Counted from the first letter of the stretch, positions 1 to 13,995 are shown. The stretch: DNA of 64,000 bases from Nymphaea colorata (GCF_008831285.2 NC_045147.1:21902981-21966980); one strand, 5' to 3'. A program made the numbers and translations. Notes: generated by a model not told the origin, from the letters alone.

Positions 1-2
1 AC

Positions 3-65
3 GAGCAGAAGCTCTCCTTCGTTGGGGCTGCTCAGTCAGAGAAGACATTGCTGGTGCCAGCATGA
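3..65 (+). CDS. possible 3' terminal exon of an unidentified gene (partial)
   Basis: One frame stays open from the window edge for 20 codons and stops at TGA 63-65, ending in ...EKTLLVPA. What follows to about 300 is T-rich and AT-rich like a plant 3' UTR. A second frame is open further, to about 148, so the coding frame is not certain. I do not recognise the product. This would be the tail of a plus-strand gene lying outside the window. Confidence 0.2.
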   Translation, partial: EQKLSFVGAAQSEKTLLVPA

Positions 66-2206
66 GCGGATTCTCAGTCCTACTCTTCTTTGGCGATGTA
101 AATATTTGCATATTATACTGTAGCTGGTGATACTCGTGTGGCAGTTAGGCTCATTTCGGGAAGTTTGTTCCTTGTTTCTATAATGTAGAATAGAATAATG
201 TATGTGATCCTCCAATTATATTATAGCCAAATATACTTAAAGTAGAGCTTACAGTGAGGGGATTTCCTAATTCTGTATGTTTGTATTTTCTTCTGTTTTT
301 TATTTTGTTGATGACTAGATTCGAGGGTGGCTTCAGTTAAGAGTCCACAAGCTTGATTTCAGCAAGGAAAATTAATTAGTAGAGGCGAACTTCAGTTAGA
401 ATCAGAAACCTCCGATGAGTTCCAAAAAATTAACGATAAATTTGCTATTATTTATGCCCGCTCTGTTAACATAATCCAAGCTGCTTCATGGTCTCTTTCT
501 CTCACAAACTCTCCCAGTTCTTTGAATGCGTGTAATCAGGGATAACTCGTTCCTGACAACTACAATTCAGAGGACCCAACTCCTTGTGTGACTGTGTCTC
601 TCTTCTTGCCTATTGTGGTTGTCAAAGATATAAACCCTCCAACTTATTAATCGGTACAGAACAATTCTCTCTATACACCTCCCAGTTCCACTTTGTTTCT
701 TGATGTAAAACCTCTTGGTGCTCTTCCTTCTAGGAGAATCTCTTATTGGCAGCGATGGTGCAGAAAACAGTTTACTAAGCTTTAGTAAAAGTTTATGGAC
801 GAAGTTCGTGTAGGATTAACGGATAGTTTGATAACCATCAGCACGAATAGTCAAGTGTCTTTTTCCAACGCAAAGATTCGCTATTATACAAAACAAAATT
901 TGGCATTTTTCTCGATAAAACACATGTTTGTCTCTGGCGATTGCCGTAAACTCTTACCAAACAGTTCACAAAGCATTTGCAATTGTGGACTTAAAAGGTG
1001 ATTGTGCATAAACTTGTCCATCAAACGCTTCCTGGATCTGAAGATGCACATAGAGAACGTCAACCCTTGTCAAAAAGAACACTTCCTCATTTAACAGCAA
1101 AGAACCAGGTCTTCATTTCTCTTTGAACTTGGAATGGGCACCATTTGGGTATGATCAGGCAAATTTCCGACGTCCTCCCTAAGAATGTCTTGCAATCTAG
1201 CCAACAAAAGCTCGGTTCACTTGGGAAATTAGCTAGATTGAAGACCCTTAACTTGCAGGAAGTTCAAATTTAAATAAATTGCCAGAGCCATGTGTAACTT
1301 AGCATACCGTATACGTTAAATAAAGAAGCAAAAACTTGCAAAAGGAAACAAAAACAGGGACCCTAAAACCAGTTTACCGGTTAGCAGTACGAAGGGGTTT
1401 TGTGGCACAAACGCCACAAGCGCATTGAGATAGGAAATTTTATCGTGTTCCCAGTCACTTTCCCCTGACAGATCAGGTCCAACTGGCCCTTGACAAATTG
1501 CCATCACGGATCAAATCCTTTCGGTAACATGTCCAAAAATTGGGTCCACCCGGTGTCCTGACCATCCTCCTGATGGCATCCACTTCTCCATTTGTTCTCC
1601 ATATTGGGATTAGACATTTTTTTTTTCATTTTCAATTCCAGATTTTGAAAGTTATTTTGAACCACACCTTCGAAGAAAGGGATAACCCCAACTCCAAGCA
1701 TCCAAAATATCAGACTTTAAAAAGCGCCAACATCTTGTCTGAAGTTCTATGGTTAAGTCACTGGAGGCCATCTTCTGACTCTCTTCTTTTACTGCAATAA
1801 ATCAGACTGACTAGGTAAGGGCTTCTTCTATTTAGAGTCGACCTTTTTAGTTGCAATTTTAAAAATAGGGCTCCATTTATGAACTTTCTGTTTAAGAACT
1901 TGCTTTAAAGGGCAACAGCCAAACAAGGGCCTCAGTCAAAATTCTGCATTCAAAAAGTGGTTTTTCATTCTCATAGAGAAAAAGGAAAAAGCGAGAGCCC
2001 CTGCAACTCCACCTTATTTAGTTCTTAACGTGAGTTAAAAGGCGAGGGGGTAAAGGTGGGGCCCTGTTTCATGGTTATCCACAAGAGCGTTGCCTATATC
2101 AGAAAACTCAGAAATGTGAGGATGTTCATAACAAGGTTTATGACCAAAAGGCGAGCTCATAAATTAAGGAAAATCCTATCAGCAAGATAAGAATAGACCC
2201 TAAAAA

Positions 2207-2242
<36 letters not shown>

Positions 2243-2450
2243 TGTGTGCGGCCATCCAAATTGTAGATGAGGACGACCATGTTGATGTTCTTCCAAATCA
2301 TGGTAGTATATGGCTCGCTTTCACCGTGCATCACATTCATTTCTCTAAAATTAGACTACTCCAATGAGAACTGCAAGTTCAAATAGGAGACAAACCAACA
2401 AAAAGAGTATGAAAGCAAGAATGACATGAAAATACAATTACAACTTACAA
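66..2450. other. intergenic region, no gene recognised
   Basis: There are several short ORFs on both strands (for example 795-1001, 1504-1701 minus, 1540-1800), but none shows a domain, splice structure or composition I can support. A short plus-strand stretch near 1203-1272 reads like one leucine-rich-repeat unit (LGKLARLKTLNLQE) and then stops, so at most it is a decayed fragment. The region contains the CT/GT microsatellite at 2207-2248. The right side probably overlaps the 3' flank of the tubby-like gene. Confidence 0.5.
2207..2248. repeat. compound (CT)n(GT)n microsatellite
   Basis: A run of CT units passes directly into about a dozen GT units. Confidence 0.95.
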
Positions 2451-2872
2451 CCCTCACTGTTAAATGAAATCAAACTCTTGCAAACCTGTCCAATTGAACA
2501 GAGAAAGCATACAGTTGGAACTCCAGGAATTGCCACACAAGCTGATCATGGGTCCATCAGCACAGCAGCCTGAGATACTTCCAAAGGTTATGTACACACA
2601 CAAGTGCATGTGCCTAAGCATGCACCAATTTCCAGAAACTATATAAAAAGGTGGTGTCAACAGTCAACCTGGAGCACATCCGTTGGTGAGAATTAAGGCC
2701 ACGTGCCAAAACCTAAAATTATACAAAAGTTGCCCATTAAGATAATGAACCAAATTCTAAAAAGATGATGACAATGATCCCAAAAAATATTCTCAATCAT
2801 CTGAGGCATTCCAGCACCATCATGCTCACATAATCAAATCATATCATATACAGAAGAACAAGACAATCGTTT

Positions 2873-2884
2873 TCTGCTTTATTC
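2873..2884 (-). terminator. possible polyadenylation signal of the tubby-like gene
   Basis: On the minus strand the sequence reads GAATAAAGC, about 500 bases beyond the stop codon of the tubby-like gene. The AATAAA core and the distance suit a plant 3' UTR, but AT-rich sequence gives such matches by chance. Confidence 0.3.
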
Positions 2885-3386
2885 AGTTTTTGTTTTGAAT
2901 TTATCTTTTGTGAAATTCAAAATGTATATATATAATGTTTAGCAGGTTTTTCTTTTTAGTCATTAAGGATGATGAAAGTGATGGGTCTGCTGATTATTCT
3001 GCCAACTAAACATTATTTCTAGTAAGTCCACCGGATGTAAGACGGGGGGAGAATCCAAGTCAGTACTTGTTGCTTACAACCAAGCATGTAGCAGAAAGAA
3101 CAAAATTATAATGAAGCACAACACAGTTGACAGCTACTTAAAGAGCTTGTCAACAAGTGGCAAAGTATACACTTAGGGGCCACGATGTTGCAAGAACCTT
3201 CTCAAAGCAAATTATACATTCTTATCAGAAGAAAAACTTCTTTCAAGATAAAGTAAGGTTCGTATCTCTTGCAGAAACAAAATAAGCCTCTATTATAACT
3301 CATGAAATACAAGCATCCGAACACTTATAGATTATTGCAGGCAGGCAATCTTTCGGAAAACAGATGAAACAGTGCATATTTACCTT

Positions 3387-6300
3387 TTACTCACAAGCAA
3401 TCTTGGTATCGAAACTGCTGAGGCATATTGCGAAGGCCTGAAAAGCAGAAAGAGGGTACCTATAATCCATCGTGAATGAGTCTTTTGCCACTTTCCCAAA
3501 CTGCAGGAGAACCTTATCATGCTCATGAGTAACTTGAGTGTTTTCAAGTGATGCGACAAGCTGGAAATTCTTCACTGAAGCAACAGTCACACGCCCACGA
3601 AAATTCAAGCACCAACATTGCAGCTGTTCATGCCATCTTGGTGCTTTATTTTTCAAACTTAGCATTCCATCTTTTGCACTATTTCGACTAGATAGTGGGC
3701 CTGAGAATGAACTTTCTGAGTGAATAGACTTAGATCTGAAAAAAGGATATGATGAGAAGGAGTCAAGGCCATTGAGCAGAAACTCAGTCTGTGTTGGGGC
3801 AACGCCACCAGGTTCAATTGCTGTTGCTGGAATGGCATCCATAACACAATGCATTCTCCTTGGTCCCCTGGTTTTTAGAATTGAACATGTCAACAATTTC
3901 AAGAATATGAACCATTGAATACATCTAAAGCAAACAATAAAAGCTATGACCTTTTAGCTATAACGAAAGATGACCATTGACTGCACAAAATATTGTTACT
4001 TATGTGATTTTCATCACGGGAAAAGATTGCTCAATTAAAATGTTAAAACTCTGAAAACTTTTAAACACTAAAAAATTCAGCTATCTTTCAAGTGTCAACT
4101 AAAAACGGGCAGTGGATCCTCTAAGCGACAAATGTTAATTTTGCAAGCCACAAGACAAAAAATGCAAAAATCTGGCAATCAGTAACAGGAACTTTCAAGT
4201 AAATAACACATAAGGTATTAACAATGACCAAACCACTTGAAAGGAGTAATTATTCTGCTTTCTCCTTTCATTTAGTAGATAGATCTGAAGTTAGTTTTGT
4301 ACCTGGCACCTAGGACGTTCAACTCATAAGAAATATGGGCAATAGTGTAATTCCCAGCTGGAACTCTTGGAGAGACTTGCTTCAAACCAACCAATCGTGT
4401 TGACCGGCTCTTTGTCACCACAGCTCCAGCATGAGGAGGTTGTGCATCATAGACAGTAAATTTTGTGCCCAAGAAGTTTGATCTATCAACATAAACAAGA
4501 GATGTTAATTCACATTCACCGAAAAAGACTACGCTAGATAAAAAAGAAATCCACACCAGTAACACTGATAAAGTTCTTCAGCAGAGAAACCAGCCCATTG
4601 GTCTTCAGTGAAGAAGGATTTTGATATTAGAACTCACCTCAACTTCCCTATATAAGTACCGCTTCCCTTGGACATATCCCCAGCATCTAAAGAAATAATA
4701 TAATCAGTGTAAGTTGGGCGCCGAACCCTCCTTGCTGCAAGAAGAAATTTACCATTTTCCGCCAGTGCTGTAAAGTGTAAACAATCCAAAACGGATATTA
4801 GTTCAAGATGAAATTTTATGAAAATCTTGGAACAGACTGCTTCGCTGCTTTACAAAATGCCATTAAAAAGCTTATTAGAAACTTTAGACATGTCAAGACC
4901 TAAGTACAGGGAAAACCACATTAAAACCAGTATAATAGAAAAAACTTCAATAAAGGCAACAGTGACTGATGATGTAGTAAATTAAAAAGACTTGGTAATT
5001 TAGAAAAGGTTAAAGATAGATTACTTTCAGTGAGACCAAGGTAGAGTCGATAGGTATGAGCAACACGATCCCTCTTTATATAACACTGCACCATGGCATC
5101 TCTTGGGCCAGGCTGAAAAAAGCAAAATCACTGATTTCTTCAGCACATATGAAATAACAGAAAAACAAAAGATGAGGTGACACCCATGTCATTCATGCAA
5201 TTGTGACAGAAACTTTGCTGATAACCATCAAACGACAATCACCAATGAGAGAAGTTCACAGAGCAAGTTGCACAAAATGCTCACTCAAGGCCACTTGAGT
5301 TCACTTCAAAGTTTTCAAGAGATGATTGATAGATTGCTCAAAGATCGATCTAATCATCTAATTCAAAATCATCTTCGTCTTCATACCACAGAATAGCTCC
5401 TGGGACCTCAAATTTACATAAAAAATAAAGGCATAGATAACCTAATTCTAGATGTGGCTTCTGACATAACCGACAAAGGAAAACCTCCAACATTGCATAT
5501 TGCCAATACTTCATTTTTTAAGGTCATCAGGTCATCTCTTAATTAAGAAATATGAAAAGAAAATACCAGGAACATAATAGTTGAGTCCAAAGATAACAAA
5601 AAGAGATAATTTCCGAGGTACTGCCCAATAGAACATCTAAAGCTAATGCAAGTATATCTTGAAAACCAAGGAAGTTAATCCAAGGCTTATTCTCTCAATG
5701 GTGATCAGAAATGGGCATTGGAGTAGGCTATAAACCATCATTAACTGAATATTAAACAAAAAGGATCTCAAAGAAAAGTTTTAAAAAATTGAATACATAC
5801 TGTTCAATGTAGCAAATGTTGTTGTTCAAGAAATAAAAAGGCTTGTTAACGGTACAGGAACACCAACATCAGTTGTTCTTTCACAAACCACTCAAAGCAA
5901 ATACCTCACCGCTTCCTAAGCCCCAAGAGATTTATATTTGGTTCTGACTATGGAAGACTAAACGGGCATGATTAAAAATGAAGATTCGCATCAAGATCGA
6001 AGTGCTACTCCAACAAACAGTGGAAAAATAAGCAATCACATCCAGTCGAGTAATGTGTTAACAAGTAAGAACAATCCGATGCATTTAATCAAAATGACCA
6101 AGAGCAAGCCCAAAACCTCCTTAGCTACCCAAACGTTGTTCATCTCAGCAAAACACAAGAAACAAAATCAGCAGCCAAAATTTTCTACAAAGAACAGACA
6201 AACACAATGGCCTTTTGACGGACCTGCTTCAAAGATATTGGGAAAGTCAGCTTCCCCGATATCTCAGGCGTCTTGACGATTTCCTTGGTGATCTCCCTCC

Positions 6301-6589
6301 AGCTCCTGCAGACCCCGGCGCAGGCGATCACGTGTTTTCTGGGCGGCCATGTGTCCTCAGCTGCCTCAACCCTCAAGATCACATCCCTCAGCAGCTCTGG
6401 CGGCATATTAGCCCAACAGCTCTGCTTATTAGGGCCCTCATTCTCGCCGTGGACGGAGTCTCCGCCACATCCCGCGCTCCCGCCGTGTGCCTTAGATCTT
6501 GACCCATACCCCAACCTCACTTCAAAACCCTTCCTAGACATACTCCCAAGTTCACCCTTCATTTCTTGAATTATACTCCGGAAAGACAT
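3387..6589 (-). CDS. tubby-like F-box protein (TLP), five coding exons
   Basis: Coding exons, in order on the minus strand: 6224-6589, 5025-5112, 4638-4767, 4303-4482 and 3387-3867. Phases match and they total 414 codons, the usual size for plant TLPs. Residues 1-10 ([10 protein letters not shown]) match the family N-terminus, and ATG 6589 is the only ATG in frame. Residues about 58-113 form the F-box ([12 protein letters not shown], then VCRSWRE). Exons 2-5 make the tubby beta-barrel, including [14 protein letters not shown] across one splice and GPRRMHC at the start of exon 5. The C-terminus carries the tubby signatures [16 protein letters not shown] and [15 protein letters not shown] and ends [10 protein letters not shown]. 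Family knowledge: the tubby domain binds PtdIns(4,5)P2 at the plasma membrane, and the F-box can join SCF ubiquitin ligases through ASK/SKP1. TLPs act in ABA and stress responses. Which TLP subclade this is cannot be settled here. Confidence 0.95.
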
Positions 6590-7200
6590 TTCCGTTTCCC
6601 ACTCCCACTTCCTAAGCGAATTCTCCTTCAGCAAACAAAATAAACACTTTAAATTGCCACATTTTTACAATATCCCATCCCAATCGCTTTATGTACAAAG
6701 TCACCACTATTCCCCAGAATCCACTGTAATGTACATAAGATCTATCTGGGGGAGAATAGACATAACTAACTGCCAAAAAAAGTAGATATCGATACAACAA
6801 GTCCTAAGAAAAATCTACAAGCCGCTAACCCTCCTGAGCCAAACAAAGCAGAAAGAACCAATCACTGATCAAAGTTCGCAGCAGAAGCCTTCAAGCAGCT
6901 CAGTGTTCAGTCGGATCATTCGTTCTGGAGGCTCAGCAGCACAAAAAAGGAAAGGATTTCGCTTGCAAACGACGATTCCTTCATTCCGGATACCCCTGAA
7001 GGAGGCTAAACACAAATTTTCGGCCGAACCACATAACCAGAAAGACAGAAGCCAAATTCGAGCTAATTTCTCCTGTTTTCACTCAGAGAAGCTGATGACA
7101 CTGCAACAAGTTCGCAGCATCAACACATCCTCCACCTCGCACAGAGAGAGAGAGAGAGAGAGGAGAGAAGGAGAGCTTTAGGGTTTCCGACCAACCTTGG
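6590..7200 (-). promoter_or_regulatory. probable 5' leader and proximal promoter of the tubby-like gene
   Basis: This lies directly upstream of ATG 6589. On the minus strand it holds a (CT)n tract at 7144-7163, a common feature of plant core promoters and 5' UTRs. I cannot fix the transcription start, and an intron in the leader is possible. Confidence 0.4.
7144..7163. repeat. (GA)n microsatellite, reads as (CT)n for the tubby-like gene
   Basis: About ten GA units lie upstream of the tubby-like gene. Confidence 0.9.
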
Positions 7201-7835
7201 TTTATTGCGGGCGTCGTTTTGCTCATCCACTCTGCTACGTGGAAAAAAATATATTAAAAGGAAATGGCAAAAAGACAGGAAAATGGAGAGGGGATGGCTT
7301 GTAATAACAGAGGCTCTCCATCATTAATTGCCGTTTTAACTTTCAGCTTAGTTTGTAATTACCTTTCCATCTGAAACTTTTTCTTGAATGACTAGAACCG
7401 TCCACTACTTTTCTCTTGCAGTTCTTCGTGGTTTTTCCAACTTAACGCCTCCGGATGCCATACGCAGGAAGGAATATCCAGATATTTTGGAAACTTTGTT
7501 CATACATCTTGAAAACAAAAACTGCCACCAACTGTTATCTTTCACATTTTCTGAGATAAGTTATTAATTACATTAGCATGATAATAAATGTTCACAAATT
7601 ATTATAAAGTGAAGAACTTTACTTTTCCATTGGCAGAATTTTCTACCAAATTTAGCCAAAAACAAGCATCCACGCTTCGGACTTTCAGTATTAATCAACT
7701 CAAAAGCCTTGTACCAAAAATTGTTGGGATGGGGAGGAAGTTTTTTGTTGTCGGAGATTTATAACACCTAAAAGTTTTAGGTGAGTAAGAGAAGTATATC
7801 ATCCTATTTTGCTCAACTAAGAGCCGAAGTTCTTA

Positions 7836-7950
7836 GTAGGGGCGGAGCAAAGTGGGGTAGACCCTTTTAACTTTATATATATATATATATATATATATAA
7901 ACTTTAAAAAAATTTACAAATTTGAAAAATAAGACCTCAGTATCGTAGAT
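7836..7950 (+). repeat. dispersed element copy beginning GGGGCGGAGC (copy 1)
   Basis: GGGGCGGAGCAAAGTGGGG near 7839 is followed by a TA tract and then text like AAATTTACAAATTTGAAAAAT. The same order of motifs recurs at 31351-31565 and 57487-57690. The element class is unknown. Confidence 0.4.
7874..7899. repeat. (TA)n microsatellite
   Basis: An uninterrupted TA run inside dispersed element copy 1. Confidence 0.95.
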
Positions 7951-9275
7951 CACCTAGGATATTAGGTCCATTGTAATCAAACGCCTCCTTTCCTTTCCCA
8001 TTGACGTGAATTAATTATTGGTGATCGGATGGGTGGGCCGCCATGATGTTAATGCGTCACAAGAGTTGGATGTCACATTGCCCAAACACCTCTCGTGAGT
8101 CAAACGCTACAAAGATAACATTCAAAGGCGAATACTTCACATGCCAAATTCATAATCTACCATTTCCTGTTGGCATGCCCAAAATAACGATATAGTTGAA
8201 TTTGATAAAGAATGTATGACTGACTCTAAAACTAAGAAAAAAAAAATGTAAATTAATATTAGATGATGAAAATTGTCCATCACTTACTTTTCATTATTTT
8301 TACTATGAATTGTTCATCATAATGAATCGCATGACTGCCAAAGTCGCCATTTAATTTTTTTTTTAGTATTTAAGAAGTTTGTTAGGACCGTGATGACTTA
8401 AGGTTGAGGGATGGGATATATATATATATATTAGATTTCAAAATCATCCTTCTTTTTCTTCTTATACCTCACAGTTTTTATGACTGCAAGGATGGATTTG
8501 TTTTGGTTGAATAAATTTTAAGGACGAATTTGGACGGGGGTAACAGATTTTAAAATTTAACCAATAAATGAAAAAAAATTACGAAAAAATCTTTTTTTCA
8601 CACTTTTTCAAAATTAACTGTCTGAACAAGGCAGGAACTCACTTTCGTACGTTTTTTCTGAGAAAAATCATAAACATACAGTTGGTCTCCCGCACTTCCG
8701 TAGTAAACAAATCAATAAAATGGACACAACTAGTCAATTTTTAGTGACTATACAAACGTCAATTAATGATTCAATATCCAACTTTTTGAAACCTAAATAG
8801 TAAGATTTTTTTGTTTTTTTGCATTTTCTTTTTTCAAATTATAGATTAATTGCGAAATATTTTGTGCGTACGCGTGAGAATACTCCAAAAAACGATGTGC
8901 CATTGTGCCCAATTAACTTTTGGCTGTCCCCTGTGCTTGTTTGTTTGTTTGTTTGTTTGTGTTTGCATGTGTGCCAACACCCGTGAGGGAATTTTCAGAA
9001 TGAATACACACGTGGCACAAAAGATAGGAACAAAGTATTCTTCTTAATTCTCACATACATGCATTTTTTACACGAAGGTAAGTTTTAAATCATATATCTG
9101 AAACATCAAAATTAATATTTTAATGTCTGAAAAAATCAATATCCCGTAATGTGCCAAGTTTTATGATTTGAAAATTCGTTTTCTATGTACAAACTAGTAA
9201 AATGATCTGAAATATCACTTGTATCAAATAAATCGTTTTGACCATTTTTTCAAAAAAAAAAAACTGCAAGTACTC

Positions 9276-9279
<4 letters not shown>

Positions 9280-9307
<28 letters not shown>
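9280..9307. repeat. (AT)n microsatellite
   Basis: An uninterrupted AT run of about 14 units. Confidence 0.95.
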
Positions 9308-9310
<3 letters not shown>

Positions 9311-9534
9311 GACGGTGATGCTGGCTATTGAGAGTAACCCCACTCACTCATGAGCCTGATTCATTAATAATGGATAGTTGAGAGAAAAATAAGCAAAAAA
9401 GTGTGATGGGCATTTTAATTATTTAATAATAGTTTACACATTTTTTCTTTATTTTTATGTGAAACTTTCATCATGATAGATCAAACGACCCTAATGAATA
9501 AGCTGAGTGATTTTGAATAGCCGATTCCCCATTC

Positions 9535-9540
<6 letters not shown>

Positions 9541-9594
<54 letters not shown>
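9541..9594. repeat. (TA)n microsatellite, 27 units
   Basis: A perfect TA run, one of the longer ones in the window. Confidence 0.95.
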
Positions 9595-9596
<2 letters not shown>

Positions 9597-11405
9597 GCTA
9601 AAATTACCGGGAAAACAAAAAAAAGCAATTGAGATTAAAGATATTGCTACATTTTTCCAATAGAGATCTGTGGCTAGAGGCTGAAAACATGAAGAACAAT
9701 CAAAGACAGGGAGCCATGTTTTTGTCTAATGCATTGAATTTGTTGAATGATTCTATGAGTATTGTGCTCAAATACTTTTTGACGAGACCTGATTTGAGAA
9801 TGGGAGCAGCAGAGAAAAGAAAGAGATGGGAAAGGAAGTAGTAGTGGTTATGTCATGTTAAAAGGTCAACAAGCATGGGCCATCCTCATAAACACCTCAC
9901 AGTCCCAATCCAGAGAACCCACTTGACTACCGCTGGAATTTAATGCTTTCCTCCTACTCCTGTAATGTAATCTACTCTCCCACTAGCATTTCTCTTTTCT
10001 TTTTCTTTTTTTTTTAATAAAAAAATTATGAAATTTGAAAAATTGGATGGCCATTTCTCGTTTAGACTTTGATTTGTCATGGTACCACTTTAATGCTTCG
10101 TAATTAGTTGCAAAATGCATATTATTTCACAAAAAATGCGTTTAATTGACAGTAAATTTCTTTTTGCTTGAAGAATGAAGAGAATCTATTCATGGCGAGG
10201 AACAGGCTTCTTTTTCTTTCTTTTTTGGGGAAAATTACGAAGACGTGGAAACAAAGAAAGAATCATTTCTTTGGATTTTCACTGTGAATTTCAGGATAAA
10301 ATTCATGAAGCTGCCTGTACATACGTAGACAAGTGTACCTACCATCTTTGAAAAAGCTACATTTCGTTACGTTCTTCTTTCTTTGTTGTTATTTTTATAT
10401 ATAATATAAATGTTTTACCTACTACATCGAACCTACTGCACGTAAAGGCGTCGTTGCTAGTAAAATCATTAAATTGACCCGTGTTTAGTCAAATCAATTT
10501 GTCACTATTGTTTGACGACTTTGACGTAAGGCAAAGTTTTTTTCAAATCGAAATGTTACTATTGTTTGATCTCTTGTGGATTGATTTGTCAATGAAGAAA
10601 GGTGGGGAATATATTTATCGATTTCCAACAAGTGAGGGGTGTGTCAGAAAAATAAACCTAAATTTTTATAACAAAAAGCTACATTCTCAAGACATGTAGC
10701 TCTTTGTAACAATCAAAAAGGAAAAATGAAGAAATTTTGGCTTTCTTTGAAATATTTTATATAGAGAACTTATTATAATTTAAAAAATTAAACAGATATG
10801 AGAGATTGTAGAATAACTTACATTATCATACGACTAAATCTAAGACGGCTCTTCTATAAAGGCAAAATTGGTACCAGTTAAAAACATCTCTGCAAAAATG
10901 ATGAAAATGTCCCTTAAATTATAGTAAATATAAAAATCTTGGATTCTAAGAGGAATTGGTGCCAGTAAATATAAAAAAGTTTACAAGTCAAACGTAAATG
11001 TCAAAAAGCTCAAAAGTACCAGAAAAAACTTGGCTTCCCTTTCAAGCAATGAAAAGGCAAAAAACCGAAGCTTCTTTTTCAAGCGATCCCCTGTAAAAGG
11101 AAGAACTAAAAAAGCTAAAGGCTGCTTTCCAATTACAATTTAGAAGAAATTACACAAAGGCACAATGAGCATTTCAATTTGTTTCTTTTAAGCTGTCGGT
11201 GCCACACGACTTTCATCCTCTTGCTATTATATGGTGAATTTCTCGTCGATTTTATTTGGTCTCAAATTCTGTTTAGGTTGAAATAGATAAATGTTCTTGT
11301 TTTTTTTTTTTTGCTTCTCAAAAAAAATTGAATTTGGAAGCCATAAACGTACTATGTTTTTCCTCTCCTTAATTAATACACCGAGAACAAAAAAGAAAAC
11401 GACGA

Positions 11406-11429
11406 ATATATATATATATATATATATAT
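11406..11429. repeat. (AT)n microsatellite
   Basis: A perfect AT run. It gives the IYIYIY segments seen in overlapping spurious ORFs. Confidence 0.95.
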
Positions 11430-13995
11430 TTGGTAACTCTTGGGGTTTATACTCAATCAGGATAAATAATCCATTGATTGTCTTATGTAACAACTTATCG
11501 CGTAAATATTATTCTCAGAAAAGCCAAAATGAAAATGAATATCTTATTAAAACGAACTTGAATATTATACACCAGAGATAAGAACTGACAGATTTTTTTT
11601 TTTTTAAAGAAACAAGAGAACCACATCTTCATTTTTCCATATTAATTCAAACAGAGTAAGGTAGTAAATGGAACACATAACTCCATGTGATACAGTAAAA
11701 ACGGATCGGTTGTGGAAAAAATTGTACTTAGGGGCTTGCTTCTTCTAGAAATTATAAATATGATCCTCACATTTTCAGTTCTCTTGATACGAGCCTGCCT
11801 CTTTTTTACTATCGATTGCCAACATGGGCAAGTTGAAAAATGCGACCATTAATAGTTTCCAATTTTTCCTTTCTAAACTAAAGTTAAAGAGCTAGGGAAA
11901 AGGTGTGCCTTCATATGACAATTCTCAGTAAAAATGAGGCGTTTATCAAGAAATCAGAAACATAAGACATGCGTTTGAAATTAGAGCAAAAGCCCATCCC
12001 TTAGATGGCGATGAAAGAAAGGGTTGCTTTCGCCCTGCACTGTCTTGTTCTTGCCTGCCGTCCCATATATGGGCATAATAAATGTAAGTTAGTGGTCTCG
12101 CACTCCAATTTGAGGTCCCAAATGGTCCGGATTTAAAGTTGAAGATTTCGTCCCACCGAATTTTTATTTCGATCTGACATTTAATGCATTTGGTTTGGAT
12201 TCAATTTGAAGATTTTGTCGAATTTAGAGCACCGGGTTTGATTTCAATATAAACCTCTAAGATCCATTTGTGACCTGTTCCAATCCAACCATGACATAGT
12301 AGATGTTAATATATCCGATTTTAATCAGATGTCCATAGAAACTTCTGAAAAAATCGGATATGAAAATCAGATCTTCAACTGTGACATGGAGTTTGCTTGA
12401 TGAAATTTTTTTTTTATTAACGAACTTGAGAGTATGGGATTAAAAAAGAAATGTTGCATTTTTAACACCCATCAAATCTGCAAGTGTGAATTGGACCAAA
12501 ATAGGAAAAAAAACGCTCCTTTCGCCAGCTCCAGATTTGTTAATGCGCCTTCATTTCAAGGCATGGGATGGGAGGGGCATGCAGTACGAAGTGTCCCGCC
12601 CTGCCCATCGCAATGGCTTCATAAAGAGATTGTTTGGCGAGGGAGAAATAAATACACGCTTCTTTTTGTCTTTTCAGAAAAGGGGTGAAATTTTTACTCC
12701 CAAAAACACTTTTATCAATAAAGAATTAATGTACCCTGGCTAAGAGGAAAGGTAGTGAAGAGGTCAATACTCCTGCCTGAGATCCTGAACAGAGTTTCCA
12801 GACACTCTAAACCATCATACGGTTCTACTCATTGGGAATGGGCCACAGACCAGTGAGTTTTATAAATTTACCCTAACGATTCTAACGCTCACACAACCAT
12901 CCTAATGACAAACAGCCCTTTTGTGAATGTTTTATGAATCTCTTTCAAAAATTTGAATAGATTCATTAAACACTATAACTAATGTTCCACAAATCTAACC
13001 TAATCTTTAATCCTTGAGCTGATTTATGAGACACACACACATAAAGTGTCCCTACTGTCGAACAACCTCTCAGTAAAGCCCACTCAGGTTTGAATTTGTC
13101 AGAGTCACGTATAAAAGTTAAAAATTAAAATGAATATGCAGAAACAACTACAAAAACAAACAAAAAACGAAACAGTATTTTGGACGACCGAAACCCAAAC
13201 TAGATACTCTTTGCTTCCCTTAATTAAGTGGTCTACAAACTAAATGTTTCTCACATCTGTTTATAGGTTACTGAGAATGCACAGTGGTTCATCGGCCCAC
13301 AGAACCAGAAACGCTTAGTTCCCTCCCCTACTAACTGACACTAAGACGGTGCCTCTTCTGCACCCATCTAGGGAAAAAAAAAAAAAAACTGCAAAGTCGG
13401 CGCCATCCCTCCTCCAAGTCAATTAATTGTTGAGAAAGCCAGCAAAGACTGATGGTTAACATATCTATACAACGGGCATAATGCCATTTGGTTGTTGCAT
13501 GTTCCCCAACGTCGCACCTGTATGATGAAGTATTGTCAGTACAGGACATACTTTTTTAGGAAGATATGTAAAGAATATCAGTTCGCATGATTTATGCCTT
13601 TTCCAATATGACAAATCACAAAATTCTCAGAATTACCCAAGCATTAGCCATTTCATGAGCATTCCAAACCACAGAAAGGGACAGTTACACGAAGAAAACA
13701 GAAAGGTTGACAGCTTTCCACAATCCATCCATCTCAAATATTTACAAGCAAGGGGCACAGTTTTGAAATGCCTGACTAATTTCTCACGTGCCCAACTTCA
13801 TGTAAATTGTTTGCCACCTTCAAGATGACGGTGAAATGAAATCTCGCACTCCACTTGGAGTTGGACAATAAACTGAGAAAAAGAAATGCAAAAAATGACA
13901 AGACATATTGACAAAAAGGTAATCAATGGATAAAGAATTCATGAATAACATGCACGAGTTCTCAATAGTATTTCTAATACGATGAAGGAGTTGGG

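Larger units (their letters stand above)
7200..13800. other. AT-rich intergenic spacer, no gene recognised
   Basis: Only short ORFs occur, and most arise from simple repeats. The spacer contains TA tracts at 7874-7899, 8416-8431, 9280-9307, 9541-9594 and 11406-11429, a GTTT tetranucleotide run near 8938-8959, and one copy of a dispersed element starting GGGGCGGAGC near 7839. Around 12295-12380 there is AATC-rich text (ATCCGATTTTAATCAGAT) like the dispersed repeat described further on. The opposed ORFs at 11227-11581 come from low-complexity A/T runs. Confidence 0.5.

Noticed and set aside
1203-1272. Leucine-rich-repeat protein gene
   Set aside because: Only one repeat-like unit is visible before a stop, with no further units on either side.
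6215-6569. Plus-strand ORFs of 95-98 codons
   Set aside because: They are antisense shadows of exon 1 of the tubby-like gene, whose protein is clearly conserved on the minus strand.
11227-11581. Overlapping ORFs on both strands
   Set aside because: They are driven by homopolymer T/A runs and an AT microsatellite (IYIYIY, FFFFF).
12434-12743. Two overlapping plus-strand ORFs of 84-85 codons
   Set aside because: Both frames are open over the same bases, neither has recognisable sequence, and there is no start context or neighbouring exon.
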